From positions 434,001 through 498,000 of the forward strand of contig NZ_JAUZVY010000002.1 in the NCBI RefSeq assembly GCF_030717955.1: a DNA stretch of 64,000 nucleotides. Direction: 5' to 3'. The notes under the pieces were generated by a model. That model was not told where the DNA came from and searched no databases. It saw nothing but the letters and a program-made list of their open reading frames with translations. Below are positions 8,409 through 15,333 of the stretch, piece by piece. The stretch comes from Alkalimonas delamerensis (GTDB lineage: Bacteria > Pseudomonadota > Gammaproteobacteria > Enterobacterales > Alteromonadaceae). The stretch's first letter is position 1; every line of letters begins with the position of its first letter. A program made the translations under genes and the position numbers.

Positions 8409-9959
8409 ATGCGTATTAAAAACTCACGTAAACACCTTTTGGGAATGGCGATAGCACTGGCGTTCAGCGGAACAGCATTGGCAGATAATGAAGCCATTGT
8501 GTTGCAAACCTCTGCCGCTGGTGCTCTGGAGGGCAATGAAGCCCTGGTTGAGCAAAGCGGTAGTATCAATCTTGCCATTGTTGAGCAGACTGGTGAGTTG
8601 AATGACACCCAAGTTCGTCAGGATGGTGTTTGGCATGAAGCTTATGCTTTCAGCACTGGCGATGACAACTGGATTCGTATCGAACAGCAAGACGATTGGC
8701 ACATTGCTTTTGTTGACTTAGCTGGAAGCGAAAATACCGCTACCGTCACGCAGGACGGTTTCTGGAACGTTGCTGAGATCGCCATCAGTGGTGATATGAA
8801 CGACGCGGCTGTGTTTCAGGATGGCGATCAAAACCAGGCGACCATTGTGTTAAGTGGCGATGCGAACTTTGTTGAAATGGATCAGCTAGGTGATGCCAAC
8901 TGGACCAATGCTGGTTTTATTGGCAACGGAAACGAATTGTTCAGCGTGCAGCACGGCAACGATAACGAGTCCGGTATGTTCCAGCTGGTTGGTGATGGCA
9001 ACATCATGGAAGTTGAGCAATATGGCGATGGCAATGTCGGCGGCGTTGTCGGCGTCAATGGCGATGACAATACTTTCTACATGCAACAATACGGTAATGA
9101 CAACATCTTCATTGCCTTCGATGTCAGTGGTGCTGGTAATGCGGTCGATGTTTATCAGGATGGCAGTCAAAACCGTTTCATCCTTGAGCCTTTAGCCGGT
9201 GAAGACAATGTGGTTTGGGTTGATCAAACCGGTACTGGCAACCTGGTCGACGCTCCTATTGGTATCACAGGTAATGACAACCTGGTGGATGTGATTCAGG
9301 ATGGTACCGGCAACGTTGCCTTCTTTGCAACCTTCGGCGATGGTCACGACATCGAAATCTACCAGAATGGCAATCAGAATGTTGGTGAGGTTGTGCTGGA
9401 TGGCGGCATGAACCAAGCCTTTATTAATACTAATGGTGATTTCAACTATGCCGGCGCTGCGGCCTATGGCTACAACAACACCATTGTCATTGAGCAAGAC
9501 GGTGTGGAAAACTTCGCGCTTGGCAATGTTGAGATGGGTTTTGATAACCTGATTGAAATCACGCAAGAGGGTGTTGAAAACTTTGCTTACGTTGAGTTTA
9601 TGGGGGCGGATAGCCATTTCTCCATCGATCAAAACGGTGACTTTAACGAAGTGATTGCGACCAGCGACTCGGTGGTGTTCAGTCAGACCTTCAGCGCACA
9701 GCAACAGGGCGATTTTAACCTGATTGATGTGTTGTTGGCTGGCAGCGACAACATGATGCTGATTAACCAGCTGGGTGACGGCAACTGGGTAACTGGTGTT
9801 AGTGGTCCTTCCTTCGTGCAAAATGGCGATGCTGGTCAGGTTTCCATCAGCCAGATGGGCAATGATAACCTGGTGATGGGTTCACAATCCGGTGCCGGCA
9901 ACATCATGTCGGTCACTCAGGTAGGTGACTTTAACACCGCCACTGTGATACAACACTAA
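8409..9959 (+). CDS. csgA: Very large CsgA-like major curlin subunit
   Basis: A 516-aa secreted curlin. The signal peptide spans about 1-25 (AFSGTALA). Almost all the rest is a series of about 42 units of 11-13 residues. Units carrying Q-x-G-x-x-N (EQSGSIN, FQDGDQN, EQYGDGN, YQNGNQN, TQVGDFN) mostly alternate with weaker G-x-x-N units (AISGDMN, VLSGDAN, DVSGAGN, LLAGSDN), as in the two-strand curlin repeat. E. coli CsgA has five two-strand repeats in about 150 aa; this protein has about 21. It is strongly acidic, with many Asp and few Lys or Arg. The expected role is the main extracellular amyloid fibre, exported by CsgG. Start ATG at 8409 follows CTGGAG at 6-7 nt. It lies 59 nt after csgB. 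Confidence 0.88.
   Translation: MRIKNSRKHLLGMAIALAFSGTALADNEAIVLQTSAAGALEGNEALVEQSGSINLAIVEQTGELNDTQVRQDGVWHEAYAFSTGDDNWIRIEQQDDWHIAFVDLAGSENTATVTQDGFWNVAEIAISGDMNDAAVFQDGDQNQATIVLSGDANFVEMDQLGDANWTNAGFIGNGNELFSVQHGNDNESGMFQLVGDGNIMEVEQYGDGNVGGVVGVNGDDNTFYMQQYGNDNIFIAFDVSGAGNAVDVYQDGSQNRFILEPLAGEDNVVWVDQTGTGNLVDAPIGITGNDNLVDVIQDGTGNVAFFATFGDGHDIEIYQNGNQNVGEVVLDGGMNQAFINTNGDFNYAGAAAYGYNNTIVIEQDGVENFALGNVEMGFDNLIEITQEGVENFAYVEFMGADSHFSIDQNGDFNEVIATSDSVVFSQTFSAQQQGDFNLIDVLLAGSDNMMLINQLGDGNWVTGVSGPSFVQNGDAGQVSISQMGNDNLVMGSQSGAGNIMSVTQVGDFNTATVIQH
8505..9950 (+). repeat. Curlin repeat array within csgA
   Basis: About 42 degenerate units of 33-39 bp encode alternating strong (Q-x-G-x-x-N) and weak (G-x-x-N) curlin strands. 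Units are conserved at protein level and diverged at DNA level. The register is irregular near residues 405-425, where the N turn is missing. Confidence 0.8.
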
Positions 9960-9977
9960 TTATTGACGTTATGAGTG

Positions 9978-9998
9978 AGGCGGCTTCGGCCGCCTTTT
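9978..9998 (+). terminator. UUCG-loop terminator between csgA and csgE
   Basis: A 7-bp GC-rich stem (AGGCGGC, 9978-9984, with GCCGCCT, 9989-9995) closed by a TTCG tetraloop and followed by TTTT. It sits 19 nt after the csgA stop and 7 nt before the csgE start. It probably ends most transcripts after csgBA and lowers csgEFG expression relative to the fibre subunits. Confidence 0.85.
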
Positions 9999-10005
9999 AT
10001 GCCTT

Positions 10006-10392
10006 ATGAAGATCATTTCAACTCTATTGATGGCATTTTTGCTGTTAGTAAGCACTCCAGCAGCTTCCCGGGATATCACTCTTGGGGGCCTGGTGTTGGA
10101 TAGAACCATTACCCGTTTTGGCAAAGATTTCGTTTTCTATTATGCAGGCTATTGGCGAGATATCCCGCATACCGAAAATGTCACTGTGGTTATCTATGAA
10201 CAAGTGTATCCGCAGGCAGGTACTGTGCTCTGGGTGGAAATGAATGATCAACGTATTTATCAGACTTACTTTGGCCGGCGCTACAACGATGTCAAGGAAT
10301 CGGCGGAGCAAGCGGTTATCACCAGTCTGACCGAGTTGGCACGTATTCAGGCAGATCGCTTGTTGGGCGGTACGACTGATCCCTTTATGTAA
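10006..10392 (+). CDS. csgE: Curli assembly protein CsgE
   Basis: A 128-aa periplasmic protein with a signal peptide (about 1-21). The CsgE signature region GLVLDRTITRFGKDF begins at about residue 27, with YFGRRYNDVKESAEQAV further on. In E. coli, CsgE caps the CsgG pore from the periplasm and selects curlins for export. No clear ribosome binding site precedes the ATG at 10006, since the upstream bases form the tail of the csgA terminator, so translation may be low. The csgF ribosome site begins just past its stop. Confidence 0.92.
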   Translation: MKIISTLLMAFLLLVSTPAASRDITLGGLVLDRTITRFGKDFVFYYAGYWRDIPHTENVTVVIYEQVYPQAGTVLWVEMNDQRIYQTYFGRRYNDVKESAEQAVITSLTELARIQADRLLGGTTDPFM

Positions 10393-10401
10393 GGAATGAC
10401 C

Positions 10402-10782
10402 ATGAAGTATAAGTTGTTATTCTTAACTCTGGCTATGGGGTCTGCCCATAGCACGGAGTTGGTGTATACCCCGATTAACCCAAGCTTTGGTGGCAATCCA
10501 CTGAATGGCTCTTTTTTATTGCAAAAAGCCCAAATTCATCAACCGTCCCGGGCGGAAAAGAATTTTGTTGACCGGTTCCGTGAAGCCCTGGAGCGCAATA
10601 TTATCAACACCTTAACCCGTCGTATTGCAGATGGCGATCTGGTGGATGGTATTTACGATACCGGTGAGTTTTTAGTCAATGTGACCACCGGCGCCGATGG
10701 CAGCATTCAGGTAGAAATAACCAATCAAATTACCGGTGAAGTTACTATTTTAACCATTCCAAGCATAGGTGGCAGGCCATGA
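10402..10782 (+). CDS. csgF: Curli assembly protein CsgF
   Basis: A 126-aa secreted protein with a short signal peptide (about 1-17, ending near GSAHS). The conserved mature N-terminus contains YTPINPSFGGNPLNGS, the part that in E. coli CsgF inserts into the CsgG channel. CsgF links CsgB to the surface near the pore. Two ATGs are possible (10396 and 10402). AAGGA at 10391-10395 abuts the first but is 6 nt from the second, so 10402 is chosen. Its stop overlaps the csgG start (ATGA at 10779-10782). Confidence 0.93.
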   Translation: MKYKLLFLTLAMGSAHSTELVYTPINPSFGGNPLNGSFLLQKAQIHQPSRAEKNFVDRFREALERNIINTLTRRIADGDLVDGIYDTGEFLVNVTTGADGSIQVEITNQITGEVTILTIPSIGGRP

Positions 10783-11558
10783 AGCAGTGGATGATGGCGA
10801 TGAGCCTGGTTTTAGTTGTAGGCTGCTCCGCAGCGCCTAAGCCCCGTTTTCATTTAACTCCGGCGACGGTTGATCAACCAAGTGCCATGATGCAGCAGCT
10901 GTGGGAGAAACCCAGGCCGCAACACCCAATTCCGGTTTCCATTTACGCGTTTCGTGATCAAACCGGTCAATACAAGCCTCAGGCCAATGTTTCCAGTTTC
11001 TCAACGGCTGTCACGCAGGGCGGAACCTCGATGATGACGCAAATTATGCTGGATACAGGCTGGTTTGCTCCGTTGGAGCGGGAAGGGCTGCAAAACTTGC
11101 TGACGGAGCGGAAAATCCATGGTTCGAGCCGCTCTGGCCAGGAGTTGCCTCCTTTGCGTGAAGCCCGCTTGTTGTTTGAAGGCGGTATTATCAGCTATGA
11201 AACCAACCTGACCACCGGCGGCTTCGGTGTCGAGTACTTTGGGATTGGTGCCTCTGAGCTGTTTCGTGAAGATCAGGTTACGGTGTATTTAAGAGCCATT
11301 GATGTGCATACAGGTCAGGTACTGCTGTCAGTTTCGGCAACCAAAAAAGTGTTTTCGCATGAAATGCGGGCCGGCTTGTTTCGTTACGTAGCCGTGAATC
11401 GTTTGGCTGAGATGGAAACCGGCTTCTCCACCAATGAGCCGGTACAGTTTTCCGTGCGCCAGGCGATGGAGACTGCTGTGGTCGATCTGATTGAAAAGGG
11501 CGTAGAGCGCGGCTTTTGGCGCCCCGGCGCTGCAGCCAACTCAGCTACAGCGGTCTAG
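10779..11558 (+). CDS. csgG: Curli secretion channel lipoprotein CsgG
   Basis: A 259-aa outer-membrane lipoprotein. The lipobox LVVGC places the lipidated Cys at residue 16. The CsgG core follows, with recognisable IPVSIYAFRDQTGQYKP and FGVEYFGIGASELFREDQVT segments. CsgG forms the nonameric pore through which curlins leave the cell. The length is close to E. coli CsgG (277 aa). It is translationally coupled to csgF by an ATGA overlap and is the last gene of the operon; the csgD-like gene converges 3 nt downstream. Confidence 0.94.
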   Translation: MKQWMMAMSLVLVVGCSAAPKPRFHLTPATVDQPSAMMQQLWEKPRPQHPIPVSIYAFRDQTGQYKPQANVSSFSTAVTQGGTSMMTQIMLDTGWFAPLEREGLQNLLTERKIHGSSRSGQELPPLREARLLFEGGIISYETNLTTGGFGVEYFGIGASELFREDQVTVYLRAIDVHTGQVLLSVSATKKVFSHEMRAGLFRYVAVNRLAEMETGFSTNEPVQFSVRQAMETAVVDLIEKGVERGFWRPGAAANSATAV

Positions 11559-11561
11559 TGG

Positions 11562-12218
11562 TTAAGCCGGATGTGAAGTGGGGGATTGCTGGATCCAACG
11601 CAGCAATTCCACTCTGTTTCGTGATTTGGTTTTTCGAAAAATAGAGGACAAATGTGCCTTAACCGTGTGGGCGCTGATATTGAGTGCCGAGGCAATTTCT
11701 TTATTGCGCGCCCCATCGGCGACCAGCTGAATGATCCGTTTTTCCTGCCGCGTTAACAGTTGAATGGCAGTGAGCGCCTCCGAGTCAAAGCCTTGCTGGA
11801 ATCTCTGTTGTAAAAACTCATCCACCAAACTGGACATCAAGGTGCGGGGGTAGTACAGCTCACCCGCCATCACGGTTTTCAATGCGTTGAGCACCCGATC
11901 CAGCTGCTCATCCCGATAAACAACCCCCCGTAAGCCAATATTGAGTGCAAAACTGGCGTCGACCAAGCTTCGCTCTGCCTGATAGATCATGACAGGTCCT
12001 TTGGCCATGTACTGCATCAGCTCGTCAGGAACACCACGCTTTCCCAATTGGCGTCCGATATAAGGAAAGGCCACCAGGCAATTAGGCCGAACACTTCTGG
12101 GATCAAAGTCTGTGCGACTCAGTTGTTCCACTTTAATGTGGACTGATTCTGCTAATAAAGCGAGGTTTGAGGGTTGTTCACGCTCAGTAAGCACAATGAG
12201 GCGACTAAATGCATCCAT
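11562..12218 (-). CDS. csgD: CsgD-like LuxR-family transcriptional regulator
   Basis: A 218-aa protein, near the length of E. coli CsgD (216 aa). The N-terminal receiver-like domain (1-125) lacks an obvious phospho-acceptor Asp cluster, as in CsgD. The C-terminal LuxR helix-turn-helix (about 153-208) contains LLTRQEKRIIQLVADGARNK and NISAHTVKAHLSSIFRKT. It probably activates the adjacent csg operon. In E. coli csgD heads the csgDEFG operon, whereas here it lies alone, convergent with csgG. The ribosome binding site before the ATG at 12218 is weak. Confidence 0.82.
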   Translation of the reverse strand: MDAFSRLIVLTEREQPSNLALLAESVHIKVEQLSRTDFDPRSVRPNCLVAFPYIGRQLGKRGVPDELMQYMAKGPVMIYQAERSLVDASFALNIGLRGVVYRDEQLDRVLNALKTVMAGELYYPRTLMSSLVDEFLQQRFQQGFDSEALTAIQLLTRQEKRIIQLVADGARNKEIASALNISAHTVKAHLSSIFRKTKSRNRVELLRWIQQSPTSHPA

Positions 12219-12385
12219 CCATCTAATCCAAAACTACTATTTAACCTTCTTCATACTGCACTTATGTATTAGTTTTTGCAAGCTGTTGTTGCGATTATTT
12301 TGCCACTTTGCAGCCAGAGCTGGTGTTTAATAGCGCACATCGCATGGTACTATAACCTATCTCAGTTGTTGTCTGGTGCTCTGTT

Positions 12386-12862
12386 GTGAAACTACTCTTT
12401 GTCTGTTTAGGAAATATCTGCCGTTCCCCAACGGCGCATGCAGTCTTTCGAACAAAAGCCATGCAAGCGGGACTCTCTGTCGAAGTTGAATCGGCCGGTA
12501 CCAGTGCTTATCATCAGGGGGCCTTACCCGATAAACGCTCTGTTGCAGCTGCAGAAGCGCGGGGGTACCACTTTAAAGGCATTCATGCCCGTGCGGTCAA
12601 AACCGATGATTTTCGCTATTACGATCGCATTTATGCGATGGATCAACAGAACTTGTTGGATTTGCAGCAGTGCTGCCCGGCTGAGCATCAGCATAAGCTG
12701 GCATTATTTTTATGCTGCCACCCTGAGTTTGATAAACAAAGTGAAGTGCCGGATCCTTATTATGGTGGGCTGCGGGGCTTTGAGTTGGTGCTTGATTTGA
12801 TTGAGCAGGGCTCCACTGCACTGATCGAGCACTTAGTCACTGAGATAAACTCTGTTTCGTAA
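12386..12862 (+). CDS. Low-molecular-weight protein tyrosine phosphatase
   Basis: A 158-aa cytoplasmic phosphatase. The P-loop CLGNICRS gives Cys7 and Arg13 (C-x5-R), and the general-acid Asp is Asp123 in VPDPYYGG. Some family members dephosphorylate tyrosine kinases of exopolysaccharide systems, but no such kinase lies nearby, so the substrate is unknown. The start is GTG at 12386; the P-loop begins only six residues later, so no other start is possible. The Shine-Dalgarno sequence is poor. Confidence 0.92.
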   Translation: MKLLFVCLGNICRSPTAHAVFRTKAMQAGLSVEVESAGTSAYHQGALPDKRSVAAAEARGYHFKGIHARAVKTDDFRYYDRIYAMDQQNLLDLQQCCPAEHQHKLALFLCCHPEFDKQSEVPDPYYGGLRGFELVLDLIEQGSTALIEHLVTEINSVS

Positions 12863-12987
12863 TTTAATTACTTCAAGTAAGCCATTTTGCTGGATTACTA
12901 CTTTATTTAGCCGTAAAGATTGCTTTTATCCCGTAATAAACTTACCTTGTAGCCAGGAACCAAGCCTGTATTGATGAGGATAATGAC

Positions 12988-14337
12988 GTGAAAGAGTGGA
13001 CGCCGCAGAGCTGGAGATCCTTTCCAATCCAGCAGCAGCCCAGCTACCAGGATCAAGCCCTGGTCAGCCAGATTGAACAACAATTGCAAAAGTACCCACC
13101 GTTGGTGTTTGCCCAGGAAACCCGGGATCTCTTTAGTCAGTTGGCACAGGTCGCCAACGGCGAAGCATTTTTGTTGCAGGGTGGCGATTGTGCGGAGAGT
13201 TTTGCCGACTTTCATGCACCTAAAATACGCGATACCTTTAAGGTCTTGCTGCAAATGGCGGTGGTGTTGACCTTTGCTGGTCGCAGCCCGGTGGTTAAAG
13301 TAGCCCGGATGGCAGGTCAGTATGCCAAGCCGCGCTCGAGCGATCTAGAAACCATCGATGGGGTCAGCTTACCCAGCTACCGGGGGGATATCATCAACTC
13401 CTCGGAGTTTACCAAGGAAGCGCGTGAGCCTGATCCCAATCGCTTGGTGACCGCTTACCACCACTCTGCGGCTTCGCTGAACCTGTTACGAGCATTTGCC
13501 CAGGGCGGCCTGGCCGATTTGCATCAGGTCAACCGCTGGAATATGAGCTTTGTTGAGAGCAACCCTTTAAAAGAGCGCTATCAGGACATTTCGCAGCGGA
13601 TCCAGGAAGCACTGCGTTTTATGGAGGTGTGCGGCATTACCTCGCAAACGGCACCTTCCATCCGTGAAACCCAGCTTTACACCTCGCATGAAGCCTTGCT
13701 GCTCAATTACGAGGAAGCCTTGACCCGGCGCGACTCGTTAACCGGTGATTGGTACGATTGCTCAGCCCATATGGTGTGGATTGGGGAGCGTACCCGACAG
13801 TTGGACCATGCGCACATCGAGTTTTTCCGCGGTATCCACAATCCGGTAGGCGTTAAAATTGGTCCTGGCATGGATGCTGATGAACTGATTCGTCTGATTG
13901 ATGCCCTGAACCCGGACAACAAAGCCGGTCGTTTGACCCTGATTACCCGCATGGGTGCCGACAAGCTGGCCGATAAGTTGCCAGAGCTGGTTCGCCGGGT
14001 GCAGCGTGAAGGGCGGAAGGTGGTCTGGAGCTCGGATCCGATGCATGGCAATACGGTTAAAGCCAGCAACAATTACAAAACCCGTGACTTTGAAGCCATT
14101 TTGCGCGAAATCCGGCAGTTCTTTGCCGTGCATCAGGCCGAAGGCAGTCATGCCGGTGGTATCCATCTGGAAATGACCGGTGAGCACGTGACGGAGTGTA
14201 CCGGTGGAGCTTACGGCTTAAGTGAGCAGGATCTAGCCCAGCGTTACTTTACTCAGTGCGATCCGCGGCTAAATTCAGATCAGGTGTTGGAGCTGGCATT
14301 TTTGATTGCTGACAGTCTGCGTACCGGTTCGGTGTAA
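12988..14337 (+). CDS. Class II 3-deoxy-7-phosphoheptulonate (DAHP) synthase
   Basis: A 449-aa class II (plant-type) DAHP synthase. It condenses phosphoenolpyruvate with erythrose 4-phosphate, the first step of the shikimate pathway. Family segments include FLLQGGDCAESFADF, RMAGQYAKPRSSDLE, MSFVESNPL, VWIGERTRQLDHAH, VGVKIGPGMD and the C-terminal GAYGLSEQDL with YFTQCDPRLN. The GTG start at 12988 has GAGGA 7 nt upstream. It stands alone between a gap and a strong bidirectional terminator. The downstream pathway gene aroA is about 31 kb away in this window. Confidence 0.95.
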   Translation: MKEWTPQSWRSFPIQQQPSYQDQALVSQIEQQLQKYPPLVFAQETRDLFSQLAQVANGEAFLLQGGDCAESFADFHAPKIRDTFKVLLQMAVVLTFAGRSPVVKVARMAGQYAKPRSSDLETIDGVSLPSYRGDIINSSEFTKEAREPDPNRLVTAYHHSAASLNLLRAFAQGGLADLHQVNRWNMSFVESNPLKERYQDISQRIQEALRFMEVCGITSQTAPSIRETQLYTSHEALLLNYEEALTRRDSLTGDWYDCSAHMVWIGERTRQLDHAHIEFFRGIHNPVGVKIGPGMDADELIRLIDALNPDNKAGRLTLITRMGADKLADKLPELVRRVQREGRKVVWSSDPMHGNTVKASNNYKTRDFEAILREIRQFFAVHQAEGSHAGGIHLEMTGEHVTECTGGAYGLSEQDLAQRYFTQCDPRLNSDQVLELAFLIADSLRTGSV

Positions 14338-14356
14338 AGGCGAACTCATTTAAAAC

Positions 14357-14384
14357 AAAAGCGCTGGCAATCCAGCGCTTTTTT
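14357..14384. terminator. Bidirectional terminator between DAHP synthase and ppsR
   Basis: An 11-bp perfect stem (14357-14367 with 14372-14382) with a CAAT loop, flanked by A on the left and a T run on the right. It can end transcripts from both convergent genes. Confidence 0.93.
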
Positions 14385-14397
14385 GCTTTTGAAGTGT

Positions 14398-15207
14398 TCA
14401 ATGACGTTGCCGCTTCAAGCCGGTCATAGCCATAATCTTGGCGGCCATTTCTTCGATGGACAACTGCGACGAATTTAAAAACGGGATCTGCTCCCGCCGA
14501 TACAGTTGCTCCACTTCGTTCAACTCCAACCGGCACTGCGCCAAAGACGCATAGCGGCTGTTGGCACGGCGCTGCTGGCGGATATCGCTTAAGCGCTCAG
14601 CACTGATGGTTAAGCCAAACAATTTGTTTTTATTGCGCTTTAGCACCTCTGGCAACCGCAATCTATCCATGTCTTCATCGACAAAGGGGTAGTTGGCGGC
14701 TTTGATGCCATACTGCAGGGCCAGATAGAGGCTGGTCGGTGTTTTGCCGGAACGACTGACGCCAATCAAAATGATATCGGCCTTGTCAAAATCCTTCATG
14801 TTGGCACCATCGTCGTTGGCCAGCGCATAGTTGACCGCATCAATGCGGTAGTCGTAGGTTTTCTCATGCATGCTGTGGGTGCGGTGTGTTTTCGGCACCG
14901 GTCCCATGGCCAGCTCTTTTTGCACCGAAGGGACAAAGGTGTCGAGAAAGTCGTAACAGACCCCTTCGCTGCTTCGAATCACATCGCGCAACGCTTCATC
15001 GACAAAGGTTTGAAAGACCAGTGGGCGCTCACCTGAGGCGTCAAAACGGTCGTTGATCACCCGTTTCATTTGCTCCGCTTGCGCCAGGGTCTCGATGAAG
15101 GGAATGGTGACATGCTCAAACTCTGCTGGGAACAGCGACAGCAGCGCATGGCCAAACACTTCGGAGGTGATGGCGGTGCCATCGGAGATATAAAATGCAG
15201 TCCGCAC
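14398..15207 (-). CDS. ppsR: PEP synthase regulatory protein (bifunctional kinase/pyrophosphorylase)
   Basis: A 269-aa DUF299 protein. In E. coli, PpsR inactivates PEP synthase by ADP-dependent phosphorylation and reactivates it by phosphate-dependent pyrophosphorolysis. Visible motifs are FYISDGTAITSE at the N-terminus, the P-loop GVSRSGKT (about 149-156), and SMHEKTYDYRIDAVNYALANDDG. The start is GTG at 15207 with AAGGA 6 nt upstream. It is divergent from ppsA, its expected target, across 126 bp. Confidence 0.95.
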   Translation of the reverse strand: MRTAFYISDGTAITSEVFGHALLSLFPAEFEHVTIPFIETLAQAEQMKRVINDRFDASGERPLVFQTFVDEALRDVIRSSEGVCYDFLDTFVPSVQKELAMGPVPKTHRTHSMHEKTYDYRIDAVNYALANDDGANMKDFDKADIILIGVSRSGKTPTSLYLALQYGIKAANYPFVDEDMDRLRLPEVLKRNKNKLFGLTISAERLSDIRQQRRANSRYASLAQCRLELNEVEQLYRREQIPFLNSSQLSIEEMAAKIMAMTGLKRQRH

Positions 15208-15333
15208 AGGGATTCCTTGCGTTAATTGTCAAAAATGACCAATCTCAACAGTTTATTTGCCTTTGCTCAGAGTGTAAAATCAAATTTGTAACCCAAATGG
15301 TAAGTTTACCAGGCTTGCTACAAATCATGGAGA

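Noticed and set aside
9192..9821. 209-codon frame antisense to csgA
   Set aside because: Arises from the repetitive Asn/Asp/Gly codons of the curlin array; no independent support.
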